NCBI GenBank assembly: GCA_015655125.1
Contig: JAATFP010000049.1
Span: forward strand, 20,984-84,983
DNA length: 64,000 nt
Reading direction: 5' to 3'
Source of the DNA: Chitinophagales bacterium
GTDB lineage: Bacteria > Bacteroidota > Bacteroidia > Chitinophagales > Chitinophagaceae
Shown here: piece by piece, positions 18,241-26,008 of the stretch
Numbering within the stretch: position 1 is the first letter of the stretch
How the letters are laid out: every line of letters starts with the position of its first letter
Program-made: the position numbers and the translations under genes
Notes under the pieces: generated by a model
The model's input: only the letters and a program-made list of their open reading frames with translations
Database searches by the model: none
Told to the model about the DNA's origin: nothing

Positions 18241-19209
18241 ATGAAAGCAGCAGTTATCTATCACAAAGGCGAAGTGCCTGTATACGCAGAGGTGCCGGAA
18301 CCGGTATCTAAGAATGAAAACGAAGCCATCCTCTTTATGAAAGCCGCAGCCATCAAGCATTTTGACAAAAGCCGTGCGGGCGGCAAACATTACTCATCCG
18401 AAAACGATCCCCAAAAGGCGGTTATAATCGGTGGTGACGGAGCAGGATTGCTTGCCGATGGTACGAGGGTGTTCGCCCTTGGTGCTGGTATGATTGCCGA
18501 AAAAGCAATTGCAGAGAAGAACCGCATGATAAAAATACCCGCAGGCGTTAGCGATGCGGTTGCAGCAGCGCTGCCTAATGCGGTTGCAGGATCGGCAATG
18601 GCACTTCGTTTCCGCGCGGGCATGAAAGGCGGCGAAACCGTGTTGATCAACGGTGCTACCGGTTTTACCGGTAAGATTGCGGTGCAGGTAGCAAAACATT
18701 ATGGTGCAAAAAGGATCATTGCCACGGGGCGCAATTTGGACACTTTACAATCTCTGCGGTTGCTTGGTGCAGATGAGGTCGTTTTGCTAAGCCAGGAAGA
18801 CGGCAAGATCATTTCGCAAATCAGAGCTATGCATGCTGCGCAACCTATCGATATCGTGATCGATTATTTGTGGGGACATCCGGCACAGTTAATCTTATCT
18901 GCATTCAAGGGCAATGGCTCTTTTACAAACAAATTACAATACGTTTCTGTCGGTGCCATGGCCGGGGATACTATTGAATTGTCTGCAGAGATGTTGCGCA
19001 GCAATGATATCCAACTTTCAGGTTCTGGACTCGGCAGCTGGTCGCGATCCGAAATGCAGTTGTTATTGACCGACATCGTTCCCGAAATGTTTGTACTTGT
19101 GACCGAAGGGAAACTAAAAGTGGATGTGGAAAGCGTACCACTCGCCGATATCGAAAAACTGTGGGCGAAAGAAGTGCCGGATGGAAAGCGATTGGTGGTA
19201 ATGATATAG
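18241..19209 (+). CDS. zinc-independent MDR oxidoreductase (quinone reductase-like)
   Basis: This 322-aa medium-chain dehydrogenase/reductase has a GroES-like N-terminal domain (about 1-110) and a Rossmann domain with the nucleotide-binding loop INGATGFTGKIAVQVAKHYGA (about 138-158). It lacks the zinc-binding Cys cluster of alcohol dehydrogenases, so it is in the quinone/enone reductase branch, probably NADPH-dependent. The C-terminus (VPDGKRLVVMI) is the natural family ending. It lies directly after the Crp/Fnr gene, with its own promoter overlapped by a dyad, so it is probably that regulator's target. A decayed hydrolase fragment begins in frame immediately after its stop codon. Confidence 0.88.
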   Translation: MKAAVIYHKGEVPVYAEVPEPVSKNENEAILFMKAAAIKHFDKSRAGGKHYSSENDPQKAVIIGGDGAGLLADGTRVFALGAGMIAEKAIAEKNRMIKIPAGVSDAVAAALPNAVAGSAMALRFRAGMKGGETVLINGATGFTGKIAVQVAKHYGAKRIIATGRNLDTLQSLRLLGADEVVLLSQEDGKIISQIRAMHAAQPIDIVIDYLWGHPAQLILSAFKGNGSFTNKLQYVSVGAMAGDTIELSAEMLRSNDIQLSGSGLGSWSRSEMQLLLTDIVPEMFVLVTEGKLKVDVESVPLADIEKLWAKEVPDGKRLVVMI

Positions 19210-19434
19210 CTGCCACCTGTTGCGCATACCGAAGACCTGAAAAGTGTGGACGTACCAGTATTGGTATTACATGGCGAAGACGACCAGATCGTGCCTTATA
19301 AATTAACCGGTGTAAGATCGGCAGAACTGGTAAAAAACGGTAAACTGATCACTTATCCTGGTTTTCCGCACGGCATGCCTGCTACGGAAGCAGCAACGAT
19401 CAATAAGGATTTGCTCGAGTTTTTCAAGAGTTAA
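19210..19434 (+). pseudogene. 3' remnant of an alpha/beta-hydrolase (haloperoxidase/esterase type)
   Basis: Immediately after the oxidoreductase stop (19207-19209), the same frame reads PPVAHTEDLKSVDVPVLVLHGEDDQIVP and ends with GFPHGMPAT...LLEFFKS. This is the last ~75 residues of the non-haem chloroperoxidase/arylesterase family (about 275 aa), with the catalytic Asp (in HGEDDQ) and His (in PHG). The oxyanion region, the nucleophile GxSxG motif and the core are missing. A GTG at 19246 could still start translation, but a functional hydrolase is impossible. The join is best explained by a deletion that removed some 600 bp. The 3' terminator is kept. Confidence 0.8.
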
Positions 19435-19449
19435 TTGTTTAATCTGAAA

Positions 19450-19481
19450 GCCTCCGGTCTTAAGATCCGGAAGTTTTTTTA
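19450..19481 (+). terminator. Rho-independent terminator after the hydrolase remnant
   Basis: CCTCCGG and CCGGAAG flank TCTTAAGAT and are followed by seven T. It probably now ends the oxidoreductase transcript. Confidence 0.7.
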
Positions 19482-19485
19482 ATCA

Positions 19486-19662
19486 CTATATTTTTACGCC
19501 TGCATTTTCATTGGCCCAAATTGAAATATCGCTGATTGGAAGGACTTCGGGCTTTTCAAATCAAATGAATATAGGAATATTTTTGCCTGTACCTGCGTCC
19601 CAAAATTTCTTGTAATCTGCTTACCAGTCTTTCACAACACACAATCTTTTACCATTCAGCAT
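19486..19662 (-). pseudogene. short decayed reading frame with two internal stops
   Basis: On the minus strand from an ATG at 19660-19662, 59 codons read like protein: LNGKRLCVVKDW, stop, ADYKKFWDAGTGKNIPIF I, stop, then FEKPEVLPISDISIWANE, NAGVKI and a final stop. The mix of W, D, K and hydrophobics and the natural-looking C-terminus suggest a former gene broken by TAA and TGA. I do not recognise the family. It is short enough that chance cannot be excluded. Confidence 0.35.
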
Positions 19663-19670
19663 ACCCTTTG

Positions 19671-19763
19671 TGCATATCCGGCAAGCTCAATATGACAATG
19701 AACAGCGCACTTTGAAAAGCTCAAAGTCACGAAATTCTGCAATGTTGAGCTTGCCGAAACATG
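19671..19763. repeat. degenerate REP-like pair
   Basis: CGGCAAGCTCAATATGACA (19680-19698) and AATGTTGAGCTTGCCGAAAC (19741-19760) are inverted REP-like units separated by an unusual 42-bp spacer containing a third weak match (AAAGCTCAAAGTCACG). Confidence 0.5.
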
Positions 19764-19781
19764 CAAAGGAAGCTGACTGAA

Positions 19782-19961
19782 CTAAACTTCCTGCACTTTT
19801 TTATTAAATGCATTTTTAAGATTTCCCGGAAGTTGATCGGCCAGCTTTTGGCCCGCAGATTTGATCTTGCTGGACAAATTTTCTTTTTCCTGCGGAGTCA
19901 TTTTTTTGTACATGTAATATGCAATTGCTCCAAGTCCGGCTGCCAATAATGTCTTATTCAT
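19782..19961 (-). CDS. small YtxH-like membrane protein
   Basis: This 59-aa protein has an N-terminal hydrophobic helix (TLLAAGLGAIAYYMYKKM), followed by a charged amphipathic helix (PQEKENLSSKIKSAGQKLADQL). This is the layout of small YtxH-like general stress or membrane-anchored proteins. I chose the ATG at 19959-19961; the longer frame adds 17 residues that look non-coding. No neighbours suggest a partner. Identity beyond 'YtxH-like' is uncertain. Confidence 0.65.
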   Translation of the reverse strand: MNKTLLAAGLGAIAYYMYKKMTPQEKENLSSKIKSAGQKLADQLPGNLKNAFNKKVQEV

Positions 19962-20128
19962 AATAATATTTTTTAGGTTATTAATACCTGAATGCCTTAA
20001 ATACCGTACCAAAGTTGTTGCTGGTGTGATAACTTTTTACGGTATGCCGGCCGTGGGAGCGATTTGCCGGCATCGTAGATCATTGATGATGTATCTGTGC
20101 TATCTTTACCGGCATTAAATCAATTCTT

Positions 20129-20644
20129 TTGGGGCCACTCATTCACGATCGGGAAAAAATAAAGGAAATAGCGGTGGAAAAACTTTCCGAAAATGATTTG
20201 TTCCACGAATATCTCCGGCGGAGAGACGGTGACGATCTTGATAAAAGCGTTCATCGTTTAAACAATATTATCGCACCCCAAATAGATTGTACGGCTTGTG
20301 GTGGCTGCTGCCAGCAGTTGATGATTAATGTTACGCCTGAAGAAACCATAACACTATCTGGCAAACTGGAAGTTTCCCAGGCACAATTCAAGGAAAAATA
20401 TATTGAAGAAAGTTTACAGGGCAAACTCGTTATGAATGCTATCCCATGCACTTTTCTTTCAGAAAAGAAATGTACTATCTACACAGATAGATTTAAGGAG
20501 TGCCGGGAATTTCCTCATTTACATAAGAGCAACTTCAAGGGGCGCCTTTTCGGCATATTGATACACTACGCAATGTGCCCCATTATCTTTAATGTAGTGG
20601 AGGAATTGAAGAATGAAATAGAATTTGTAAACGCCGGTATCTGA
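20129..20644 (+). CDS. YkgJ-family cysteine-cluster protein
   Basis: This 171-aa cytoplasmic protein has the zinc/iron-binding CxxCxxCC motif (DCTACGGCC), then PCTFLSEKKCTIYTDRFKECREFP and a late CP, the pattern of the CxxCxxCC (YkgJ) family. These are putative zinc- or iron-chelating proteins of undefined role. No in-frame ATG exists before residue 60. The frame opens after a TGA at 20087-20089, so the start is TTG at 20129 or a non-standard upstream codon. A near -7 element, TATCTTTA, lies at 20101-20108. Metal binding is inferred from the cysteine pattern only. Confidence 0.8.
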   Translation: MGPLIHDREKIKEIAVEKLSENDLFHEYLRRRDGDDLDKSVHRLNNIIAPQIDCTACGGCCQQLMINVTPEETITLSGKLEVSQAQFKEKYIEESLQGKLVMNAIPCTFLSEKKCTIYTDRFKECREFPHLHKSNFKGRLFGILIHYAMCPIIFNVVEELKNEIEFVNAGI

Positions 20645-20811
20645 AAACAATATCTCCGCTTTTTCTTTAACATGCGGAGCGAATTTTTTATAATATAGAT
20701 TGACGCAAGCGGATATTAAAAACGGAGATCCGATCGTTTGTTTGGATTATCAATACCAAGGTTTATCTGTGATTGGTAAATTGTATATATTCTTGCTTTA
20801 TCTTCGCACGC

Positions 20812-21393
20812 ATGAGTATAGAAAAAGATTTGCAAAAGAGGAGTAATGACAGGTGTGAACTTTGCGGTTCCGATGAAGCTGCCATTGCTTATCTGCTTCC
20901 GGCAAGCCCGGGAGCAAAACTGGAGCATTATGTACAGATATGCGCCAATTGTAATAATCAGATAAATGATATTAGCAAGGCAAATGAGAATCACTGGCGG
21001 TTGCTGAACGAAACCATCTGGAGCGATGTTCCGGCGGTGAAAGTGCTGTCGTGGCGCATGTTACATAAACTGAAGCAATTCGATTGGGCGCGCGATTTAC
21101 TGGATATAGCGTATCTCGAAGAAGACCAGCTGGAGTGGGCAAAAGCTTCCGGTGACGATATTAATCCGGATGATATCATATTGCACCGGGATTGTTTTGG
21201 CGCAATACTCAATAAAGGCGATAATGTGGTACTCACAAAAACACTTGAAGTGAAAGGTGCTACGTTTAATGCAAAAGTAGGTACGGTTGTTCATAACATA
21301 CACCTCGTAGCGGATAATCCTGAGCAGATAGAAGGAAGGGTAAATAATTCTATGATTGTGATACTAACGAAATTCGTTCGTAAAATAAATTGA
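20812..21393 (+). CDS. PhnA-domain protein (zinc ribbon, YjdM-like)
   Basis: This 193-aa cytoplasmic protein has an N-terminal zinc ribbon (RCELCGSDEA ... ICANCNNQI) and a C-terminal PhnA domain (DCFGAILNKGDNVVLTKTLEVKGA ... KVGTVVHNI ... ITKFVRK-like). The PhnA/YjdM name comes from association with phosphonate genes, but none are here and the biochemical role is unknown. The middle segment (about 60-110) is an insertion rich in W and L, common in Bacteroidota members. I chose the ATG at 20812. A near-consensus -7 element, TATCTTCG, at 20799-20806 is only 5 bp upstream. Confidence 0.82.
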   Translation: MSIEKDLQKRSNDRCELCGSDEAAIAYLLPASPGAKLEHYVQICANCNNQINDISKANENHWRLLNETIWSDVPAVKVLSWRMLHKLKQFDWARDLLDIAYLEEDQLEWAKASGDDINPDDIILHRDCFGAILNKGDNVVLTKTLEVKGATFNAKVGTVVHNIHLVADNPEQIEGRVNNSMIVILTKFVRKIN

Positions 21394-21464
21394 TTTAGGA
21401 TTTTTTACCTTTTAAAAGATATTATTTTCTAAAGCTAAAATCTATCTTTTGAAAAAGATAATTT

Positions 21465-21496
21465 GGCAAATAAAAAATGGCACGCGCCAGAGGCGC
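21465..21496 (-). terminator. possible terminator after the GH3 gene
   Basis: GCGCC-AGA-GGCGC (21484-21496) is a tight 5-bp stem. On the minus strand it is followed, after six bases, by a run of six T. It lies between convergent genes. Confidence 0.35.
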
Positions 21497-21577
21497 TGTT
21501 GTAATGAGGTACAATTTTATTTCAAAATAAGCCATCTTAACGTATGCCATCTGATGTTGGTACGGTGAGTTAAGTTT

Positions 21578-24070
21578 CTACAAAATTTCTACCGTACCCT
21601 TTATTCGGATATCTTCCGCAGACCTTGCAACAATGATATCATACGTTCCGGGATCATATCCAAATCCTGAGGCGCCTTTATAATGAGAAAAGGCACCTGC
21701 TTCCAACATCAGCGTAACAGTTTTCGTTTCGCCTTTTTTCAGGTACACTTTTGAAAATGCTTTTAATTCCTTAACGGGACGAACATCTTTTGATATTCGT
21801 TGGTGAACATACACCTGTACTACGTCGGCACCATCATATGCGCCGGAATTGGTCACATCAACCGTAACCATCACAGATGGTTCGGATGTTTTGCCGGTAT
21901 TTCCCTGGTTGACAACTCTTAATTTATCATATTTGAAAGTGGTGTAAGACAAGCCGAATCCAAACGGAAACTGTGGTTTAATTTTTGCCTGGTCCCAATA
22001 ACGGTAACCCACAAATAAGCCTTCCTTATAGATTACATGCTTATCGTTATCTTTATCATAATAGTTGCTAAAAACAGGATTGTCTTCCCATTGCTTTTCA
22101 AAACTTGCAGGCAGTCTTCCCGATGGATTTGTTTTGCCAAACAACACTTCGGCAACGGCCGTGCCGCCTTCCTGTCCGGGGAACCATGCGTGTAGAAGCG
22201 CCTTAACATTTTTGAGCCATGGCTGCATGTTTACATTTCCGCCCGCGTTTAATACCACCATCGTATTGCGGTTTGCACGCGCAATCGAGTTAACCAGACT
22301 GTCGTGCAAAGATGGAAGATTGAACGTCCGGTCACCGCCTTCGTGTTCGGTACTTTCATTAAAACCAATACACACTATGGCAGCGTCTGCATTTTTCGCT
22401 GCAGCGATCGCTTCGGAAAAATCAAGGTCTGCAGGATACCATGCCAGTGAGATAACGGCGTCACCGCCATTTTCGAAATATTCCAGTTTGATATGGTAAG
22501 TTTTCCCGGCTTCCAGCCTGATATCTTTATTACCGATCGTTGTTGCATGGTCGTGCCAGTCGTCGATTACCAATTGATCGTTTACCCACAGCCGGTAACC
22601 GTCATCGCCCTTTACAGAAAAACGGTAATTGGCTGTAGTGAGCGGTTTTACAATGCCCGTCCAGCGAATGGAGAAATTATCGGCGCCGATGCTGTCTATC
22701 CCAGGTGCGCCATTCCAGTTGTGATCAACAACCGGTTCTATGCGCGTAGCTACAGGCGTTCCGGCGAGTGCTTTGTTTGAAAAGTATTCGGCCCTCAATC
22801 CTGTTTCTTTCGTATCGGTATTTGTATAAAATACAGATTCTTTCGCGGCACTTTCATTGTCTCTGAACCCCGGCACGTATACAAGTTTAACCTTATTTCC
22901 CACGAGATCCTGGAGCCCCTTCAACACGCTCACGAAATGAAATGGCGTGGTGGCGGAACTTCCACCCCCGGTAATATATGCATTTGCATTCGGGCCGATG
23001 ATAGCCAGTGTTTTTATTTTGTCACTATTAAGTGGCAGCGCTTTGTTTTCATTTTTTAAAAGAACGATTCCGCCACGGGCCACTTCCAGCGCCACCTTGT
23101 CGTTGTCGGGATTATCTTCGGGAATGGATCTGATTTGTTGCTCGCGGTCGTAAAAACCGTATTCAAATATAACGCGCAGGATCCGGCGAACTTTATCGTT
23201 GATCATTTCTTCTGTAACGATTCCGCTTTTTATAGCGGGCATCAGCGTTTCCCTGTTCATGAATTTTGCCGACGGCATTTCAATATCGAGTCCATTCTTA
23301 GCAGCAGCAACACCATCATACACCGATTCCCAGTCAGACATCAGGATGCCGGTAAAGCCCCAGTTTTTTTTCAGTATGTCGATATTGAGATGTTCATTTT
23401 GAGTGGCATGAACGCCGTTTACCAGGTTATAACTGTTCATAACCGCGCCCACATTGGCTTCCAGCACAGCTGCTTTGAATGCGGGCAGGTAAATTTCCTG
23501 CAAGGTCGTTTCATCGATGTCGGAACTCACATGATGGCGATCCCATTCCTGGTTGTTGGCCGCATAATGCTTTACCGTTGCCACCACATCCTGCGATTGT
23601 ACGCCATTGATATAGTTCACGGCGAGGCGCGAAGTGAGATACGGGTCTTCTCCCAGGTATTCGAAATTGCGCCCGTTCATCGACGCACGAAAAATATTTA
23701 CTCCCGGGGCAAGCAGGATATGCACCCCTTTGGCGCGTGCATCTTTACCAAGTGCCGCACCCATTTTGTGGGCAAGTATGGTGTCCCAACTGGCGGCCAG
23801 CAACACGGATGACGGGTAGGCAACGGCTTTGCCGAATGTATGTGCGCCCACGGGGCCGTCGGACATTTTTATTTTCGGCAATCCCAGCCGCTCGTTGCCA
23901 CGGATATAAAATGCATCCACGCCGCCGATGTAATCGATCTTTTCTTCAAGCGTCATTTCTTCAAGCAGGCTCTTTGCTCTCTCTTCTGCTGGTTTGGTAG
24001 AATCTTTGTACACCTGGCTGAATGATTGAAACGATAAAAGCAGGATAGAAGCAATCAGTAATATACGCAT
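21578..24070 (-). CDS. secreted GH3 beta-glycosidase with inserted PA14 domain
   Basis: This 830-aa protein has a signal peptide (ILLIASILLLSFQSFSQ). Its GH3 TIM barrel starts with LLEEMTLEEKIDYIGG, and the nucleophile is D246 (ILMSDWESVYDG). The second (alpha/beta) sandwich domain starts near residue 335 and is interrupted at about 423-550 by a PA14 domain (RAEYFSNKALAG ... SVKGDDGYRLWVNDQLVID). A C-terminal FN3-like domain (about 730-830) closes it. PA14-containing GH3 enzymes act on beta-glucosides and oligosaccharides, with PA14 shaping substrate length. It is a periplasmic or surface beta-glucosidase by family. It is divergent from the esterase gene across 368 bp, so both may serve plant-polymer breakdown. 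Exact linkage specificity is not visible. Confidence 0.92.
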   Translation of the reverse strand: MRILLIASILLLSFQSFSQVYKDSTKPAEERAKSLLEEMTLEEKIDYIGGVDAFYIRGNERLGLPKIKMSDGPVGAHTFGKAVAYPSSVLLAASWDTILAHKMGAALGKDARAKGVHILLAPGVNIFRASMNGRNFEYLGEDPYLTSRLAVNYINGVQSQDVVATVKHYAANNQEWDRHHVSSDIDETTLQEIYLPAFKAAVLEANVGAVMNSYNLVNGVHATQNEHLNIDILKKNWGFTGILMSDWESVYDGVAAAKNGLDIEMPSAKFMNRETLMPAIKSGIVTEEMINDKVRRILRVIFEYGFYDREQQIRSIPEDNPDNDKVALEVARGGIVLLKNENKALPLNSDKIKTLAIIGPNANAYITGGGSSATTPFHFVSVLKGLQDLVGNKVKLVYVPGFRDNESAAKESVFYTNTDTKETGLRAEYFSNKALAGTPVATRIEPVVDHNWNGAPGIDSIGADNFSIRWTGIVKPLTTANYRFSVKGDDGYRLWVNDQLVIDDWHDHATTIGNKDIRLEAGKTYHIKLEYFENGGDAVISLAWYPADLDFSEAIAAAKNADAAIVCIGFNESTEHEGGDRTFNLPSLHDSLVNSIARANRNTMVVLNAGGNVNMQPWLKNVKALLHAWFPGQEGGTAVAEVLFGKTNPSGRLPASFEKQWEDNPVFSNYYDKDNDKHVIYKEGLFVGYRYWDQAKIKPQFPFGFGLSYTTFKYDKLRVVNQGNTGKTSEPSVMVTVDVTNSGAYDGADVVQVYVHQRISKDVRPVKELKAFSKVYLKKGETKTVTLMLEAGAFSHYKGASGFGYDPGTYDIIVARSAEDIRIKGTVEIL

Positions 24071-24438
24071 GTTAATTGGTTGTTGAATTAAACGAAAGGT
24101 TGGCCGCTATTGTTGTCAAATTTATGGCAGTGTAATTTATTAAACTTGCAGATAAACACGGAATAAATTTAGCAACGCATAAAATTAACGTGTTATGCTA
24201 TTTAGATTGTAAATTTTACTCTGCAACCGTCTTCGACAAGCTCAGACTGACAGCTTCCTGTCATGTTGAGCTTGTCGAAACATAGTTTGAATGCGAATTT
24301 TTTATTCAGGTGTATTTGCCATAGCACAACATGTTAAATTTTATTGTTTTTAGCTTTCGGAATTTAAAAAAACTTCGTTTCTTTATACTTCTTCAACAGT
24401 AACTATTGAACGCTTTCGTTTTATTTAAAAATAAAATC
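24071..24438. other. gene-free region between GH3 and esterase genes
   Basis: This divergent promoter region is mostly occupied by the palindromic element at 24190-24332. No clear consensus promoter could be matched on either side. Confidence 0.5.
24190..24332. repeat. palindromic element (REPIN/MITE-like), copy 2, best preserved
   Basis: The ends GTGTTATGCTA (24190-24200) and TAGCACAACAT (24322-24332) are inverted. The core carries two intact inverted units, TCTTCGACAAGCTCAGACTG and CTGTCATGTTGAGCTTGTCG, separated by 4 bp. 143 bp. Confidence 0.8.
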
Positions 24439-25407
24439 ATGAAACGTTCATTGTGTAGTTTTTTTTATTTCATTGCCGTGTTGTTTTCACCCCATATTGG
24501 CCAAGCGCAGCAAACGGCGCAACAATTTGTACAAACCACCAATTACCTTTTATATCTTCCTGAAAATTACGGGAAAGATACCGCAGCAAGATGGCCGCTA
24601 CTATTGTTTCTTCACGGAAGCGGCGAAAGCGGGACCGATGTTTCCAGGGTGGCTCTGCATGGGCCGCCTGAACTTGTAAAAAATGGAAAGAAGTTTCCTT
24701 TTATTCTTTTATCACCCCAATCCGACAAGCCTTCGGGGTGGAACACCGATATGTTGTATAAATTATTGCAAGAGATAAAGCAGCGCTATCATATTGATCC
24801 CGACAGGATATATTTAAGCGGATTGAGTATGGGCGGGTACGGAACCTGGCAGTTAGCCATGGAGCATCCCGAAGAATTTGCAGCCATCGCGCCGGTTTGT
24901 GCAGGCGGTGATACTTCCAATACCTGGAAAATACATAATATCCCGGTATGGGCTTTTCACGGTGCCGACGACGATGTGGTGCTGCCGGTATACGGCCGGA
25001 ATATGACTGCGGCGGCAAGCCGCTATAATAAAAATGTTCGCTTTACGCTTTACCAAAATACGAACCACAACAGTTGGGATACCACTTACCGCAATGATTC
25101 CTTGTACACATGGTTGCTGGCGCAAAGCAAATTCAGTTTTAGGGAAATGCCGGTATCTTCAACCGAATTAAAAAGCTATGAAGGAACTTTTATTTCGGAA
25201 AGAGATACGGTAAAAATGAAGGTAAGTGAAGATGGGTTGACGGCATACCCGCGAAATAAGCCGGTGTTGTTGAAATACGGCGGTAATGATATGTTCTTTG
25301 TAAAACCCGGAATGAATGTAGAAGTGCGTTTCCAAAAAATAAACGGAACAATCAGCGGCTTTTTACTGCTGAGCGACGAAAAATTATTTTACCGTAAATT
25401 AAAATGA
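24439..25407 (+). CDS. secreted alpha/beta-hydrolase esterase (PHB-depolymerase/feruloyl-esterase type)
   Basis: This 322-aa protein has a signal peptide (LCSFFYFIAVLFSPHIGQAQ). It has an alpha/beta-hydrolase domain with the oxyanion stretch LLLFLHGSGESG, the nucleophile S130 in GLSMGGYG, a catalytic Asp in HGADDDVV and a His in NTNHNSWD. About 85 extra residues form a beta-rich C-terminal domain. This is the secreted 'predicted peptidase'/esterase family 1 type often found with carbohydrate-active enzymes, acting on acetyl or feruloyl esters of polysaccharides or on small esters. I chose the ATG at 24439; the longer frame starts at TTG. It is divergent from the GH3 enzyme. The substrate is an inference from neighbourhood. 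Confidence 0.85.
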   Translation: MKRSLCSFFYFIAVLFSPHIGQAQQTAQQFVQTTNYLLYLPENYGKDTAARWPLLLFLHGSGESGTDVSRVALHGPPELVKNGKKFPFILLSPQSDKPSGWNTDMLYKLLQEIKQRYHIDPDRIYLSGLSMGGYGTWQLAMEHPEEFAAIAPVCAGGDTSNTWKIHNIPVWAFHGADDDVVLPVYGRNMTAAASRYNKNVRFTLYQNTNHNSWDTTYRNDSLYTWLLAQSKFSFREMPVSSTELKSYEGTFISERDTVKMKVSEDGLTAYPRNKPVLLKYGGNDMFFVKPGMNVEVRFQKINGTISGFLLLSDEKLFYRKLK

Positions 25408-25507
25408 GTGATGCCCACAAAAGTCTGCTCCGGTGATTTTGTAAATCCCTGCGGGATAACGGCTGCGGTACAGGAAATAAAAACTAAATTTGTCAAAACG
25501 CAATTAC

Positions 25508-25930
25508 ATGATGACACCGCTGATCTACGTACTGCTGAGGGTTTCTGTAGGCGTCAGTATGTTTGTACACGGACTTGTGAGACTGCCCAAACTTGCAGCA
25601 TTCAGTCTGTGGATGTTCAAAAGTTTTCAAAGGTCTGCATTGCCTCCATCGCTTGTAAAACCGTTTAGTATTGCGCTGCCCATGTTGGAGTTTGCAATCG
25701 GGATGTTTCTGATAGCTGGTTTACTTACAAAACAAGCGCTGGTGGCTGGGTGTATCGTGATGATGCTACTGCTGTTTGGCTCCGGAATGATTGAAAACTG
25801 GGATGCCATTCCATCACAATTGATACATGTTGCTTTTTTTACCACGTTGCTTTATTTTATTTCGGCCAATAAATATGCAGCAGATGCTTTTATCAAACGA
25901 AGTATTCACCCGGAAAGAATTCAGGGTTAG
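25508..25930 (+). CDS. DoxX-family membrane protein
   Basis: This 140-aa inner-membrane protein has four predicted transmembrane helices (LLRVSVGVSMFVHGLVRL, ALPMLEFAIGMFLIAGLL, ALVAGCIVMMLLLFG and LIHVAFFTTLLYFI). It has the DoxX pattern of a conserved H-G-x-x-R/K-L after the first helix and an early glutamate in helix 2. The family is linked to thiosulphate:quinone oxidoreduction and to oxidative-stress complexes, but most members are uncharacterised. I chose the ATG at 25508. An exact -7 element, TAAATTTG (25485-25492), lies 15 bp upstream. A second, unrelated-looking DoxX gene is at 46022-46504. Confidence 0.8.
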   Translation: MMTPLIYVLLRVSVGVSMFVHGLVRLPKLAAFSLWMFKSFQRSALPPSLVKPFSIALPMLEFAIGMFLIAGLLTKQALVAGCIVMMLLLFGSGMIENWDAIPSQLIHVAFFTTLLYFISANKYAADAFIKRSIHPERIQG

Positions 25931-26008
25931 GGGATGGTGGAAGGCACCTGCTAACCTCTGATCACTAACTTTAACGCGAAAACGAAGTTTTTCCTTTACA
26001 TTTATCCT

